Shown here piece by piece: positions 47,143-55,674 of a DNA stretch of 64,000 nt (position 1 is the first letter of the stretch; every line of letters begins with the position of its first letter). Source of the DNA: Stakelama marina (GTDB taxonomy: Bacteria > Pseudomonadota > Alphaproteobacteria > Sphingomonadales > Sphingomonadaceae). The DNA lies in the NCBI RefSeq assembly GCF_018122655.1, contig NZ_JAGRQC010000001.1, positions 806,001 to 870,000 on the forward strand, given 5' to 3'. The notes below the pieces were generated by a model. That model searched no databases. It was not told the DNA's origin and saw nothing but the letters and a program-made list of their open reading frames with translations. The translations under genes and the position numbers were made by a program.

Positions 47143-47786
47143 TCGGTCTCGCGCTGCTGCTCGCCGCGAGCGCGCCGCTGTCTTGCGGCGCGGTACCGCG
47201 CCCCGGCATTGCCGATCAGGGGGCGGACGGCATCTGGCGCGGCCGGGCGGTCGATCTGTGCCGGACGCTCGCCGACGGCGCGCCGGTCGCGTTCCAAGAC
47301 TATGCGAGCGCAGCCGACATCGCATCGGCAAACGACCGCATCGCATTTCTGTCGCGCGCCGAACTGGACCTGCCCCAGGCGGCGCATTGGCGCGCGGGTC
47401 CGGTGATCGCGGTTCAGCGTCAGCTTCTGGTGGTTCCCGCCGCGTCGGCGGTGCGCCGGCCGGAAGACCTTGCCGGAACGATGATCTGCTTTATCGTCGG
47501 AACACGCGCCGAAGATGCGCTGGACGAATGGGCGGACGAAACGCGCACGCCGATCGAACGGCTTGCCTTTCAGGAACCGGTCGAAATGCGCGACGCCTAT
47601 GATGCCGGAAAATGCGCGGCGATGGCGGTCGATGCGGCTCATGCTCCGACGGGGCCGCGCGATCGCGCACTTGCGCAGCCGCTGGCGGAAACGCCAATCT
47701 TCGCCGCGACACCGGAATCGGCAAGCCCCGAATGGGTACGCGGTGTACGCGATGCCGCAAATGTCTTGAAGGAACGCAATCGATGA
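47139..47786 (+). CDS. small periplasmic substrate-binding-like protein
   Basis: A 215-residue protein with a Sec leader and a bilobed SBP_bac_3-like pattern: G-I-W-R-G-R-A-V-D-L-C-R-T-L near residue 30, then R-I-A-F-L-S-R-A-E-L near 69, then P-E-D-L-A-G-T-M-I-C near 108. Two or more cysteines may form disulfides. No ABC permease or ATPase lies nearby, so it is not a standard ABC transporter component. It may instead bind the product of the flanking phosphoesterases or deliver it to another system. Both ends overlap neighbours by 4 bases. I am sure it belongs to the operon and less sure of its ligand. Confidence 0.7.
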   Translation: MIGLALLLAASAPLSCGAVPRPGIADQGADGIWRGRAVDLCRTLADGAPVAFQDYASAADIASANDRIAFLSRAELDLPQAAHWRAGPVIAVQRQLLVVPAASAVRRPEDLAGTMICFIVGTRAEDALDEWADETRTPIERLAFQEPVEMRDAYDAGKCAAMAVDAAHAPTGPRDRALAQPLAETPIFAATPESASPEWVRGVRDAANVLKERNR

Positions 47787-50746
47787 TCGCTCTGGCCGCC
47801 CTGGCGCTCGCAACCGCATCTCAGGCAGCCCCGCCGCAGGATGCCGCGCATACCGCGATGCTATCCACGTCGAAGCGGATCACGCCGACAGCCGCGCCGG
47901 GCGCGCATTTCCAACCGCTCAACCCGGGCCTCGAACGCTTTCCGAATTATACCGCCGATCACGCCGTCAACACCGCGCTCAGCCCGGACGGCAAGACGCT
48001 GCTCGTCCTGACCAGCGGATACAACCGAATATATCGCCCGCCGGTAAAAACCTATGACAAGGACAAGGGCCAGTTCGTCTTCATCTATCCGACCGGCGAA
48101 ACGATCGCCGATGCGTCGAACGAATATGTCTTCGTCTACGCGCTGGACCGCGGCGACCGTCCGGTGCTGGCGCAAGTCATCCAGGTACCGGACACGTTCA
48201 GCGGCATCGCGTGGAATCCCGACCAGACGAACCACCCGGAATTCTACGTTGCGGGCGGCGTTGACGACAATGTCCATGTCTACCGCCAGGATGGCGATGA
48301 ATGGCGGGAGGACGGCACACCGATCGCGCTCGGCCATTCGGCAGGGCTTGGCATAGGCGACAAGCCGATGGCTGCCGGGCTGGCGGTCAGCCCAGACGGC
48401 GCCCGGATGCTGGTCGCCAATCTCGCCAACGATTCGGTGTCGCTGATCGATGTCGCCACGCGCAAGGTTCTGGCCGAGCAGGATCTGCGTCCCGGCAAGA
48501 TCGATCCGGCCCGCCACGGCATTCCCGGCGGCGAATATCCGTTCGACATCACCTTTGCCGGTCCGGACCGGGCCTATGTGTCGAGCCTGCGCGACCGGGA
48601 AGTCGATATACTCGGCATCGACCCCGCGGACGTCCGCGTCACAGCGCGAATCCACCTCAAGGGGCAACCCAACCATCTGCTGCTGAACCGCAGCGGCACC
48701 CGCCTGTTCGTCACTTCCGACAATTCGGACACGCTCGACATCATCGACACGGCCCGCAACCGCATTGTCGAAAGCGTTCCCACGGTCGCACCCCCCAATG
48801 TCTTCCCCGACAGCACCGGGCTGAAAGGCGCCAACCCGAACAACCTCGCGCTTTCTCCCGATGGGAGGACGATGTTCGTCACCAATGGCGGCACCAATGC
48901 GGTGGCGGTCGTCGCGCTTGGCAGCGATGCGATAGGGAATGCCTCCGATGCCCGGCAGGACGATGACGAGGACGCGGGTATTGCCACCGCCAGCCATGTC
49001 ATCGGCCTGATCCCGACCGGCTGGTATCCCGACGCGGTCGCCGTGGCGCCGGGTTCGAACCGGCTTATCGTCTTCAATGCCAAAAGCCCGCCCGGCCCCA
49101 ATCCGGGTCACTGCAATACCGAAAGCTACAAGCAGGTCGTCGGCCCCTGCGACACGAAGAACCAATATGTCATGCAGCTCGAAAAGGCCGGGATGCTCGA
49201 CATGCCGATGCCCGACGGTGCGGCGCTGGCGAAGCTCACCCGGCAGGTAGCGGCGAACAACGGGTTCGACCGCGCGGATGAAGATGCGCGCGATGCCGAT
49301 ATGATGGCGTTCCTGCGCAAGCACATCCACCATGTCATCTATATCGTTCGTGAAAACCGCACCTACGATCAGGTGCTGGGCGATCTGGACAAGGGCAATG
49401 GCGATCCGTCGCTTGCGATCCTCGCGCCCTTCGCGCCGAATGCGCATCGCTGGGCCGACCAGTTCGTCGATTTCGACAATTTCTACGACAGCGGAGAAGC
49501 GAGCAATACCGGCTGGGACTGGACGACCGCCGCGCGCACCAACGACTATCTCGAAAAAAATGCGCCGGTGAACTATGCCGGACGCGGGCTGACCTATCCG
49601 TCCGAAGGCACCAACCGCAACATCAATGTCGGTTATGGCGACCTTGCGCAGCGCCGCCGCGCCAATCCGGACACGCCCGACGACCCCGATCTGCTGCCGG
49701 GCGCGCGCGACGTCGCCGAACTCGACGGGCCTGGGGAGGGCGAAGCCGGCCAGGGCTATTTGTGGAACTCGGCGCTGCGCGCGGGGCTTAGCATGCGCAA
49801 TTACGGGTTCTTCGGCGATCTCGCCCGCTATTCACGCGACGACCCGGCGTTCGTGCCGATGCCGCACGACCCGTTTGCCGCGCATGTCCGCCAGTATTTC
49901 CCTACCAAGGCGGCGCTCAGGACGCACAGCGACCCCTATTATCGCGGGTTCGACAACAAATATGCCGACTATTGGCGCTACCGCGAATGGAAGCGCGAAT
50001 TCGACCTCTTCACCGCGCAGAATGATCTCCCGACGCTCAGCCTCGTGCGGTTGATGCACGATCATTTCGGCAATTTCGCCGATGCCGCAGACGGGGTGAA
50101 CACCGTCTCCACCCAGATGGCGGACAACGACTATGCGGTCGCCCGGGTGATCGACGATGTCGCGCACAGCCGCTACAAGGACGATACGCTCATCTTCGTG
50201 ATCGAAGACGATGCGCAGGCGGGCGCCGACCATGTCGATGCGCATCGCAGCGTCGGCTTCATCGTCGGTCCCTATGTAAAGCACCACGCCGTCGTTTCGA
50301 CGCATTACACCACGGTCAACATGCTCCGCACGATCGAGGATGTGCTTGGCATCGCGCCGCTCGGCCTCAACGACGGTCTCGCCAGGCCGATGACCGACGC
50401 CTTCGACACATCGCGTGCCGACTGGACCTATGATGCCGTCGTCCCGGCCGTGTTGCGCGGGACCGAACTGCCGCTGCCCGCCGGCAAGATCACCGCATCG
50501 GCAGATGCCTGCGGCACGCATTCGCCGCGTGACGCCGCTTACTGGGCCGCCGCCATGAAGGGCCAGGACTTCTCACAGGAAGACCGGCTCGATACGCCGC
50601 GCTTCAACGCAGCGTTGTGGCGCGGACTGACCGGCCAGCGCTTCCATCCGCAAACGCGCGGCGGCGCCGACCTGCGAACCGATCGCACCCGTCTGCTCGC
50701 CCACACTCGTGCACCCGGCGCAGGCCTTTGCGGCCACTCACGATGA
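47783..50746 (+). CDS. beta-propeller/phosphoesterase fusion (YncE-like plus PF04185)
   Basis: A 987-residue secreted fusion. After a short leader, residues 55-460 form a YVTN/YncE beta-propeller with repeated S-P-D-G-x-x-x-x-V motifs (for example V-S-P-D-G-A-R-M-L-V-A-N). Residues about 510-960 carry a PF04185 phosphoesterase domain: V-R-E-N-R-T-Y-D-Q with E524-D529, later I-E-D-D-A-Q-A-G-A-D-H-V-D-A-H, and Y-T-T-V-N-M-L-R-T-I-E. The propeller may position the substrate or anchor the enzyme. It is the third PF04185 protein in 10 kb. Its start overlaps the binding-protein gene by 4 bases. Confidence 0.87.
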   Translation: MIALAALALATASQAAPPQDAAHTAMLSTSKRITPTAAPGAHFQPLNPGLERFPNYTADHAVNTALSPDGKTLLVLTSGYNRIYRPPVKTYDKDKGQFVFIYPTGETIADASNEYVFVYALDRGDRPVLAQVIQVPDTFSGIAWNPDQTNHPEFYVAGGVDDNVHVYRQDGDEWREDGTPIALGHSAGLGIGDKPMAAGLAVSPDGARMLVANLANDSVSLIDVATRKVLAEQDLRPGKIDPARHGIPGGEYPFDITFAGPDRAYVSSLRDREVDILGIDPADVRVTARIHLKGQPNHLLLNRSGTRLFVTSDNSDTLDIIDTARNRIVESVPTVAPPNVFPDSTGLKGANPNNLALSPDGRTMFVTNGGTNAVAVVALGSDAIGNASDARQDDDEDAGIATASHVIGLIPTGWYPDAVAVAPGSNRLIVFNAKSPPGPNPGHCNTESYKQVVGPCDTKNQYVMQLEKAGMLDMPMPDGAALAKLTRQVAANNGFDRADEDARDADMMAFLRKHIHHVIYIVRENRTYDQVLGDLDKGNGDPSLAILAPFAPNAHRWADQFVDFDNFYDSGEASNTGWDWTTAARTNDYLEKNAPVNYAGRGLTYPSEGTNRNINVGYGDLAQRRRANPDTPDDPDLLPGARDVAELDGPGEGEAGQGYLWNSALRAGLSMRNYGFFGDLARYSRDDPAFVPMPHDPFAAHVRQYFPTKAALRTHSDPYYRGFDNKYADYWRYREWKREFDLFTAQNDLPTLSLVRLMHDHFGNFADAADGVNTVSTQMADNDYAVARVIDDVAHSRYKDDTLIFVIEDDAQAGADHVDAHRSVGFIVGPYVKHHAVVSTHYTTVNMLRTIEDVLGIAPLGLNDGLARPMTDAFDTSRADWTYDAVVPAVLRGTELPLPAGKITASADACGTHSPRDAAYWAAAMKGQDFSQEDRLDTPRFNAALWRGLTGQRFHPQTRGGADLRTDRTRLLAHTRAPGAGLCGHSR

Positions 50747-50762
50747 TCCGGTCGCGCCCCCG

Positions 50763-50870
50763 TCAGGCGACAAACGCAAGGAAGATCGCGACCAGCGCGG
50801 TAGCGCTCAGCGCCAGGCCCAGCAGGAAAATGAATGGGCACGTGCCGATGTCAGGACTCATGCGGTCCAT
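50763..50870 (-). CDS. predicted 35-residue single-helix membrane peptide
   Basis: A short open frame with ATG at 50870, preceded on the minus strand by GGAGAGGAG and a 4-base spacer. The product begins M-D-R-M-S-P-D-I-G-T-C-P and then has one strongly hydrophobic segment (F-I-F-L-L-G-L-A-L-S through A-I-F-L-A-F-V-A). It lies between the phosphoesterase fusion and scfR. It reads in the same direction as scfR, 94 bases beyond its stop. I do not recognise a family. A good ribosome site and a coherent helix support translation, but the evidence is only from sequence. Confidence 0.5.
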   Translation of the reverse strand: MDRMSPDIGTCPFIFLLGLALSATALVAIFLAFVA

Positions 50871-50964
50871 AAGGCTCCTCTCCGCCCGGTGGCCGGCTCT
50901 TATGGCCGATCTACCGGGATCACCGCAGATGATAGGCTAAACGCCCGAGTCGGAGCAAACGGGC

Positions 50965-52389
50965 TCAGGGAACGCGGTACGGCACCACCGTTCGCCGGTC
51001 GGGGTCGAGTTCGATGCGCTGCGCGACCGGCGGAAAGGCGCGCTGGCTGCACGACGATCGCGGGCAAATACGGCACGACACCCCGATCGGCGTCGCATCG
51101 CGCCCGCCGCTCAGGTCCAGTTCGTCGGCATAGACGAAGTTCTTCGCGTCCCCCACCTCGCAGCCCAGCGCCACGGCATAGCGGCGCGGCGGCGTCGCAT
51201 AGGTGCTCGCGGGCTTCACGATCCCCTTCGCCATCGAAACATAGCGGATACCGTCGGGCGTTTCGGCAAGCTGGATCGCGATGCGGTCGGGGATCGCCAC
51301 CGCCTCGTGGACGATCCATAGCGGACACGCGCCGCCATAGCGTGCGAACTGCAGCGGCGTCGCCGAATGGCGCTTGGTAATGTTGCCCGCCATGTCGACA
51401 CGGCAGAAGAAGAACGGCACCCCGCTTGCCCCCGGCCGCTGCAGGGTCGACAGCCGGTGGCAGACCTGTTCGAAACTGACGCCGAAGCGGGTACGCAGCG
51501 CATCGATATCGTGCCGCACCTCGCGCGCCGATGCGCGGAACCGGCCATAGGGCATCAGCAGCGCGCCCGCGGCATAATTCGCCAGCCCGACCTCCAACAG
51601 CGTGCGCGACTGTTCGGCGGTGAAGTGCGCGCGCCGCGCCACCTCGCCGATCAGGTCGATCATCTCCATCCGCACGAGCTGATGTGCGAGCTGGAACTGC
51701 TGCGTCTCGAGCGGCACCAGCCGGTTGATGAGCAACAGCCGCGCCACCGGATCATATTCCCGCAGTTCGTTGTCGCGCTTCGGAAAGCCTTCGGAGGTCA
51801 CCCGAACGCCGTGGCGCTCGTGCAAGCGTTGGCGGATCGCCGGCAACATGCCCTCGCCCTCGGTCGCCAGTTCTTCGGCGATGCGCTCGGCCGCGCGGTC
51901 GAGCGTATCGATGTAATTGTTCTCGGCATGAAACCAGTCGCGCACCTCGTCCCAGGGCAGCGGTGCCGCCTCGCCCCCGCCGCGATCGAGCGCGTCGTCG
52001 ATGGTGCGAAGCTGCTCCTGCGACCGACGCAGCGCCGCATGCAATGACACGATCCGTTCGGCGAGCCGCGGCTGGCGCTTTATCGCCATGCGGATGCCAT
52101 CGTCGGACAGCGGATCGCCCGCGATCGCCGGGTCGCTCAGCGCTTCGGTCGCCGCCGCCAGCAGCGCTGCGTTGTCCTCGGGCGTAATCTCTGCCCAGTC
52201 GTTCGGGAACTCGCGCGACAGCGCCATCAGCACCGCATCGGTCATCGGCCGGTCATTATTCTCGATCTGCGACAGATAGCTGACGGATATTTCGATGCGT
52301 TCGGCCATTTGAGACTGGGTGAGCGCCAGCCTGTTCCTCAATCCCCGGACTTTCTCGCCGGCGAAGATGCGGCGCGGTTGTTGTGCCAT
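50965..52389 (-). CDS. short-chain acyl-CoA-responsive regulator (ScfR/RamB family)
   Basis: A 474-residue transcription factor. An N-terminal XRE-type helix-turn-helix (residues 8-65, L-T-Q-S-Q-M-A-E-R and S-Y-L-S-Q-I-E-N-N) is followed by an ImmA/IrrE-like middle domain (about 150-300) in which the usual HExxH is degraded to A-H-Q-L. A cysteine-containing DUF2083 C-terminal domain (C-R-I-C-P-R-S-S-C) ends the protein. Relatives such as RamB, MccR and PccR sense acyl-CoA and bind TTTGCAAA-like sites. Exactly such sites lie in the gap shared with pccB, so it probably controls the propionyl-CoA operon and itself. Confidence 0.87.
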   Translation of the reverse strand: MAQQPRRIFAGEKVRGLRNRLALTQSQMAERIEISVSYLSQIENNDRPMTDAVLMALSREFPNDWAEITPEDNAALLAAATEALSDPAIAGDPLSDDGIRMAIKRQPRLAERIVSLHAALRRSQEQLRTIDDALDRGGGEAAPLPWDEVRDWFHAENNYIDTLDRAAERIAEELATEGEGMLPAIRQRLHERHGVRVTSEGFPKRDNELREYDPVARLLLINRLVPLETQQFQLAHQLVRMEMIDLIGEVARRAHFTAEQSRTLLEVGLANYAAGALLMPYGRFRASAREVRHDIDALRTRFGVSFEQVCHRLSTLQRPGASGVPFFFCRVDMAGNITKRHSATPLQFARYGGACPLWIVHEAVAIPDRIAIQLAETPDGIRYVSMAKGIVKPASTYATPPRRYAVALGCEVGDAKNFVYADELDLSGGRDATPIGVSCRICPRSSCSQRAFPPVAQRIELDPDRRTVVPYRVP

Positions 52390-52400
52390 GACCCCTCATA

Positions 52401-52441
52401 TTTGCAAACATCGATGATCGATTCTGCAAATTCACATTTGC
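52401..52441. promoter_or_regulatory. TTTGCAAA-type operator cluster between scfR-like gene and pccB
   Basis: A perfect 8-base palindrome TTTGCAAA (52401-52408) lies 11 bases from the scfR-like start codon. A degenerate copy TTCTGCAAAT (52422-52431) follows, and a half site CATTTGC (52435-52441) lies further on. The pattern matches the known recognition sequence of RamB/MccR/ScfR regulators. It fits autoregulation plus control of pccB on the other side. Confidence 0.7.
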
Positions 52442-52489
52442 CCGCCCGCCTGTAAATCTGAAAGAAGCAGGATCAAAGGAGGCCCGACC

Positions 52490-54022
52490 ATGCTCGATGT
52501 CGTCGAAGAACTGGAAAAGCGCCGTGCGGGCGCGCGTGCCGGCGGCGGCCAGCGCCGCGTCGATGCGCAGCACAACAAGGGCAAGCTAACCGCGCGCGAA
52601 CGGCTGGAAGTCCTGCTCGATGCCGGTTCGTTCGAAGAACTCGACATGTATGTCGAACATAACTGCGTCGATTTCGGGATGCAGGATCAGGTCATCCCCG
52701 GCGACGGCGTGGTCACCGGATCGGGCACGATCAACGGCCGGCTGGTCTATGTCTTCAGCCAGGATTTCACCGTGTTCGGCGGGTCGCTTTCCGAACGCCA
52801 TGCCGAGAAGATCTGCAAGATCATGGACATGGCGATGAAGGTCGGCGCGCCCGTCATCGGCCTCAACGATTCGGGCGGCGCGCGCATTCAGGAAGGCGTC
52901 GCCTCGCTCGGCGGCTATGCCGAGGTGTTCCAGCGCAACGTGCTGGCGTCGGGCGTGGTCCCGCAGCTTTCGCTCATCATGGGCCCGTGCGCGGGTGGTG
53001 CTGTCTATTCGCCCGCCATGACCGACTTCATCTTCATGGTGAAGGATTCGAGCTACATGTTCGTCACCGGCCCCGATGTGGTGAAGACGGTGACCAACGA
53101 GGTCGTGACGCAGGAAGAGCTTGGCGGCGCCGTCACGCACACGACCAAGTCCTCGGTCGCCGATGTCGCGTTCGAAAACGATATCGAGGCGCTTCTCGCC
53201 GCGCGCGACTTCATCGACTTCCTGCCCGCCTCCAACCGCGAGCATGTGCCCGAACGACCCAGCGAGGACCCTTGGGACCGGATCGAGGAAAGCCTCGACA
53301 CGCTCGTCCCGCCCAACGCCAACCAGCCCTACGACATGCACGAGCTGATCCGAAAGACGCTCGACGAGGGCGATTTTTTCGAGATCCAGCCCGCCCACGC
53401 CGCCAACATCATTTGCGGTTTCGGCCGCGTGGAAGGGCGCACCGTCGGCGTCGTCGCGAATCAGCCGATGGTTCTGGCGGGCGTGCTCGATATCAATTCA
53501 TCGAAAAAGGCCGCGCGCTTCGTGCGCTTCTGCGACGCCTTCGACATTCCGATCATCACCTTCGTCGACGTGCCGGGTTTCCTGCCGGGCGTCGGGCAGG
53601 AGCATAACGGCATCATCAAGCACGGCGCGAAGCTGCTGTTCGCCTATGCCGAAGCGACGGTGCCGAAGATCACGGTCATCACGCGAAAGGCCTATGGCGG
53701 CGCCTATGACGTGATGGCGTCGAAGCATCTGCGCGGCGACCTCAACTATGCCTGGCCGACCGCCGAGATCGCGGTGATGGGCGCCAAGGGCGCGGTCGAA
53801 ATCATCTTCCGCCAGGACGCCGACAATCCCGAGAAGATCGCGGAAAAGACCGCGGAGTACGAGGCACGCTTCGCCAACCCGTTCGTCGCGGCGTCGAAGG
53901 GCTTTGTCGACGAGGTGATCCAGCCGCATTCGACGCGCCGTCGCATCGCGCTGGGCTTGCGCAAGCTTCGCAACAAGGCGCTCGAAAATCCGTGGAAGAA
54001 GCACGACAACATTCCCTTGTGA
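52490..54022 (+). CDS. pccB: propionyl-CoA carboxylase beta subunit
   Basis: A 510-residue carboxyltransferase. It has the biotin-carboxyl-transferase signatures: [12 protein letters not shown] near residue 125, [11 protein letters not shown] near 165 (oxyanion block one), and G-F-L-P-G-V-G-Q-E near 363, followed by the A-Y-G-G-A-Y oxyanion block near 403. With PccA it carboxylates propionyl-CoA to (S)-methylmalonyl-CoA. Unlike acetyl-CoA carboxylase beta subunits it has no zinc finger. It is the first gene of the operon, facing the ScfR-type regulator. Confidence 0.95.
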   Translation: MLDVVEELEKRRAGARAGGGQRRVDAQHNKGKLTARERLEVLLDAGSFEELDMYVEHNCVDFGMQDQVIPGDGVVTGSGTINGRLVYVFSQDFTVFGGSLSERHAEKICKIMDMAMKVGAPVIGLNDSGGARIQEGVASLGGYAEVFQRNVLASGVVPQLSLIMGPCAGGAVYSPAMTDFIFMVKDSSYMFVTGPDVVKTVTNEVVTQEELGGAVTHTTKSSVADVAFENDIEALLAARDFIDFLPASNREHVPERPSEDPWDRIEESLDTLVPPNANQPYDMHELIRKTLDEGDFFEIQPAHAANIICGFGRVEGRTVGVVANQPMVLAGVLDINSSKKAARFVRFCDAFDIPIITFVDVPGFLPGVGQEHNGIIKHGAKLLFAYAEATVPKITVITRKAYGGAYDVMASKHLRGDLNYAWPTAEIAVMGAKGAVEIIFRQDADNPEKIAEKTAEYEARFANPFVAASKGFVDEVIQPHSTRRRIALGLRKLRNKALENPWKKHDNIPL

Positions 54023-54028
54023 GGAATC

Positions 54029-54451
54029 ATGCAGGCTGAGATAAGTGCAGCAATTATTGGTTTTGGCGCCGCTATTCTTGGGGGCTCTCTCCAATCAGCC
54101 GTAAGCTGGTTTCAGTCGCATAGGCAGTTCGAACGTGAATCGCGGCAGCGGGATTACGAACTGTTCGTTGAAGCTGTCGCACAAATGTCACAGGCACCCA
54201 TGGATTCGCCGGAGCGAAAAGTTGCTGTAGCTAAATCCATTGAAGGAAAAGCAAGAATACTCCTGAATGGTTCATTGAATGTGGTTCGCGCACTCGAAAA
54301 ACAGTCACGCCACGCAGTTCTGTCTGACGAAACTTCATTTGAAGACTTTTGTGCATTGGTCGAAGCAATGCGCAAAGATGTCGGCGGAAAATCGTCTCAA
54401 TGTTTTAGACGAAAGGCCCGTTCAGTCCTCTTTGAGCAAAGGGAGGCATAG
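54029..54451 (+). CDS. low-GC hypothetical protein inside the methylmalonyl operon
   Basis: A 140-residue protein with one N-terminal hydrophobic helix (residues 5-25: I-S-A-A-I-I-G-F-G-A-A-I-L-G-G). It then has a charged, helical, probably cytoplasmic part with several Arg and Glu residues. No family is recognised. A hand count over 300 bases gives 48% GC, against about 65% for flanking genes, and codons such as AAA, GAA and TTT are frequent. This suggests recent arrival from another genome. It starts only 7 bases after pccB, so it uses the operon's transcription. The encoded product appears unrelated to the pathway. Confidence 0.6.
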   Translation: MQAEISAAIIGFGAAILGGSLQSAVSWFQSHRQFERESRQRDYELFVEAVAQMSQAPMDSPERKVAVAKSIEGKARILLNGSLNVVRALEKQSRHAVLSDETSFEDFCALVEAMRKDVGGKSSQCFRRKARSVLFEQREA

Positions 54452-54453
54452 CG

Positions 54454-55260
54454 ATGTCGAGGACACGCAAACGCGCAATTCCGGCGATGCTTATCGCGCT
54501 GGGGGTCGTCGTCGTTCTGGCGGTCGGTCTCGCGATCTGGATGTCGATCGAAATCGACAACCGCTCCTCGGAAACGCCGGTCGAACAGCCCTCCCCCGTT
54601 CCCACCGCGACGGCAACGCCAGAGGCCAGCGGCGTGCGCGCGCTGCCGGCGGGTGAGCAGCAGGCGCTCGCGACCACGGCCGCACTCGGCAAGGATGGTC
54701 AGTCATTCGGCGAGAAGAATGGCGACCGCACGATCACCCGTCCGGCAAAGCTGTTCTGGAACGGCGACCGGGCGATCCTCATCACCTCGATGCAGATCGA
54801 GGATGGCTGTCATGGCTGTTCGGGCGCGCTCGGCGTCTATTATCTCGCGCCCAAGGGCGACGATGCCTTCGCCGTCACCGGCAAATGGCCAGAGGCGATC
54901 GACGGATCGAGCTGGGGTGCCCCGCCCGCCAACTGGCGCGTGTCGAACAAGTTCACCGACGACCCCGTCATCTATGCCACCGGCGGCGGCACATGGCAGG
55001 GCTATACCTGCTCGGTCGCGACGCTTACGCGGCTCGCCGATACGGGTCCGAAGACGATGGTCAGCATCCCGCTCAGCTATGACAATAGCGGATCGGTGAT
55101 GGCCGATACCAAGGTGAGGCTCCACGGCACGATCGCGAACATCCTCAAGAACAAGTCGTTCGACGTTCGCTACACCGGAACCGAGACCTTCACCGACCAC
55201 TATATGCGCCAGGGCGACCAATATGTCGTCGAGGGCAAAGCGAGGATGCAGTCATGCTAG
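54454..55260 (+). CDS. membrane-anchored hypothetical protein
   Basis: A 268-residue protein. A basic N-terminus and one membrane helix (about 10-30) come first. A Pro/Thr/Ala-rich linker (about 38-62) is followed by an extracytoplasmic domain with a C-H-G-C pair near residue 115 and another pair of cysteines further on (Y-T-C near residue 186 and the penultimate Q-S-C). I do not recognise the family. It overlaps the epimerase start by 7 bases and normal GC returns here, so it is probably an old member of this operon, unlike the gene before it. The cysteine pairs hint at disulfides in the periplasm. Confidence 0.6.
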   Translation: MSRTRKRAIPAMLIALGVVVVLAVGLAIWMSIEIDNRSSETPVEQPSPVPTATATPEASGVRALPAGEQQALATTAALGKDGQSFGEKNGDRTITRPAKLFWNGDRAILITSMQIEDGCHGCSGALGVYYLAPKGDDAFAVTGKWPEAIDGSSWGAPPANWRVSNKFTDDPVIYATGGGTWQGYTCSVATLTRLADTGPKTMVSIPLSYDNSGSVMADTKVRLHGTIANILKNKSFDVRYTGTETFTDHYMRQGDQYVVEGKARMQSC

Positions 55261-55673
55261 GCCGCCTGAACCATGTCGGCGTCGCCACGCCGTCGATCGA
55301 CGATGCCGTTGCACGCTACCGCGATGTGCTCGGCGCGACGCAGATCGGCGAGGCGTTCGACCTGCCCGCGCAGGGTGTGCGCGTGTGCTTCGTCGACACG
55401 CCCAACAGCCAGATCGAGCTGCTCGAACCACTCGGGCCGGAATCGCCGATCGCCAAATTTCTCGAAAAGAACCCGCTCGGCGGGCAGCACCATGTCTGTT
55501 TCGAGGTGCCCGACATCCACGCCGCCAAGGCCGAGCTGGAAGGCAAGGGCGTCCGCATCCTCGGCGAACCGCGGATCGGCGCACACGGCACGCCGGTGAT
55601 CTTCGCGCACCCCAGGGACATGGGCGGGATGCTGACCGAATTCATGGAGACGCCCAGGGAGGGCGCGCACTGA
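55254..55673 (+). CDS. mce: methylmalonyl-CoA epimerase
   Basis: A 139-residue VOC-fold enzyme that interconverts (S)- and (R)-methylmalonyl-CoA. Metal ligands are recognisable in L-N-H-V-G-V-A (residue 6), Q-H-H-V-C-F-E-V near residue 80 and the C-terminal L-T-E-F-M-E-T-P. It stands between the carboxylase and the mutase, exactly where the pathway needs it. The stop is one base before the mutase start codon. Confidence 0.92.
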   Translation: MLGRLNHVGVATPSIDDAVARYRDVLGATQIGEAFDLPAQGVRVCFVDTPNSQIELLEPLGPESPIAKFLEKNPLGGQHHVCFEVPDIHAAKAELEGKGVRILGEPRIGAHGTPVIFAHPRDMGGMLTEFMETPREGAH

Positions 55674-55674
55674 G

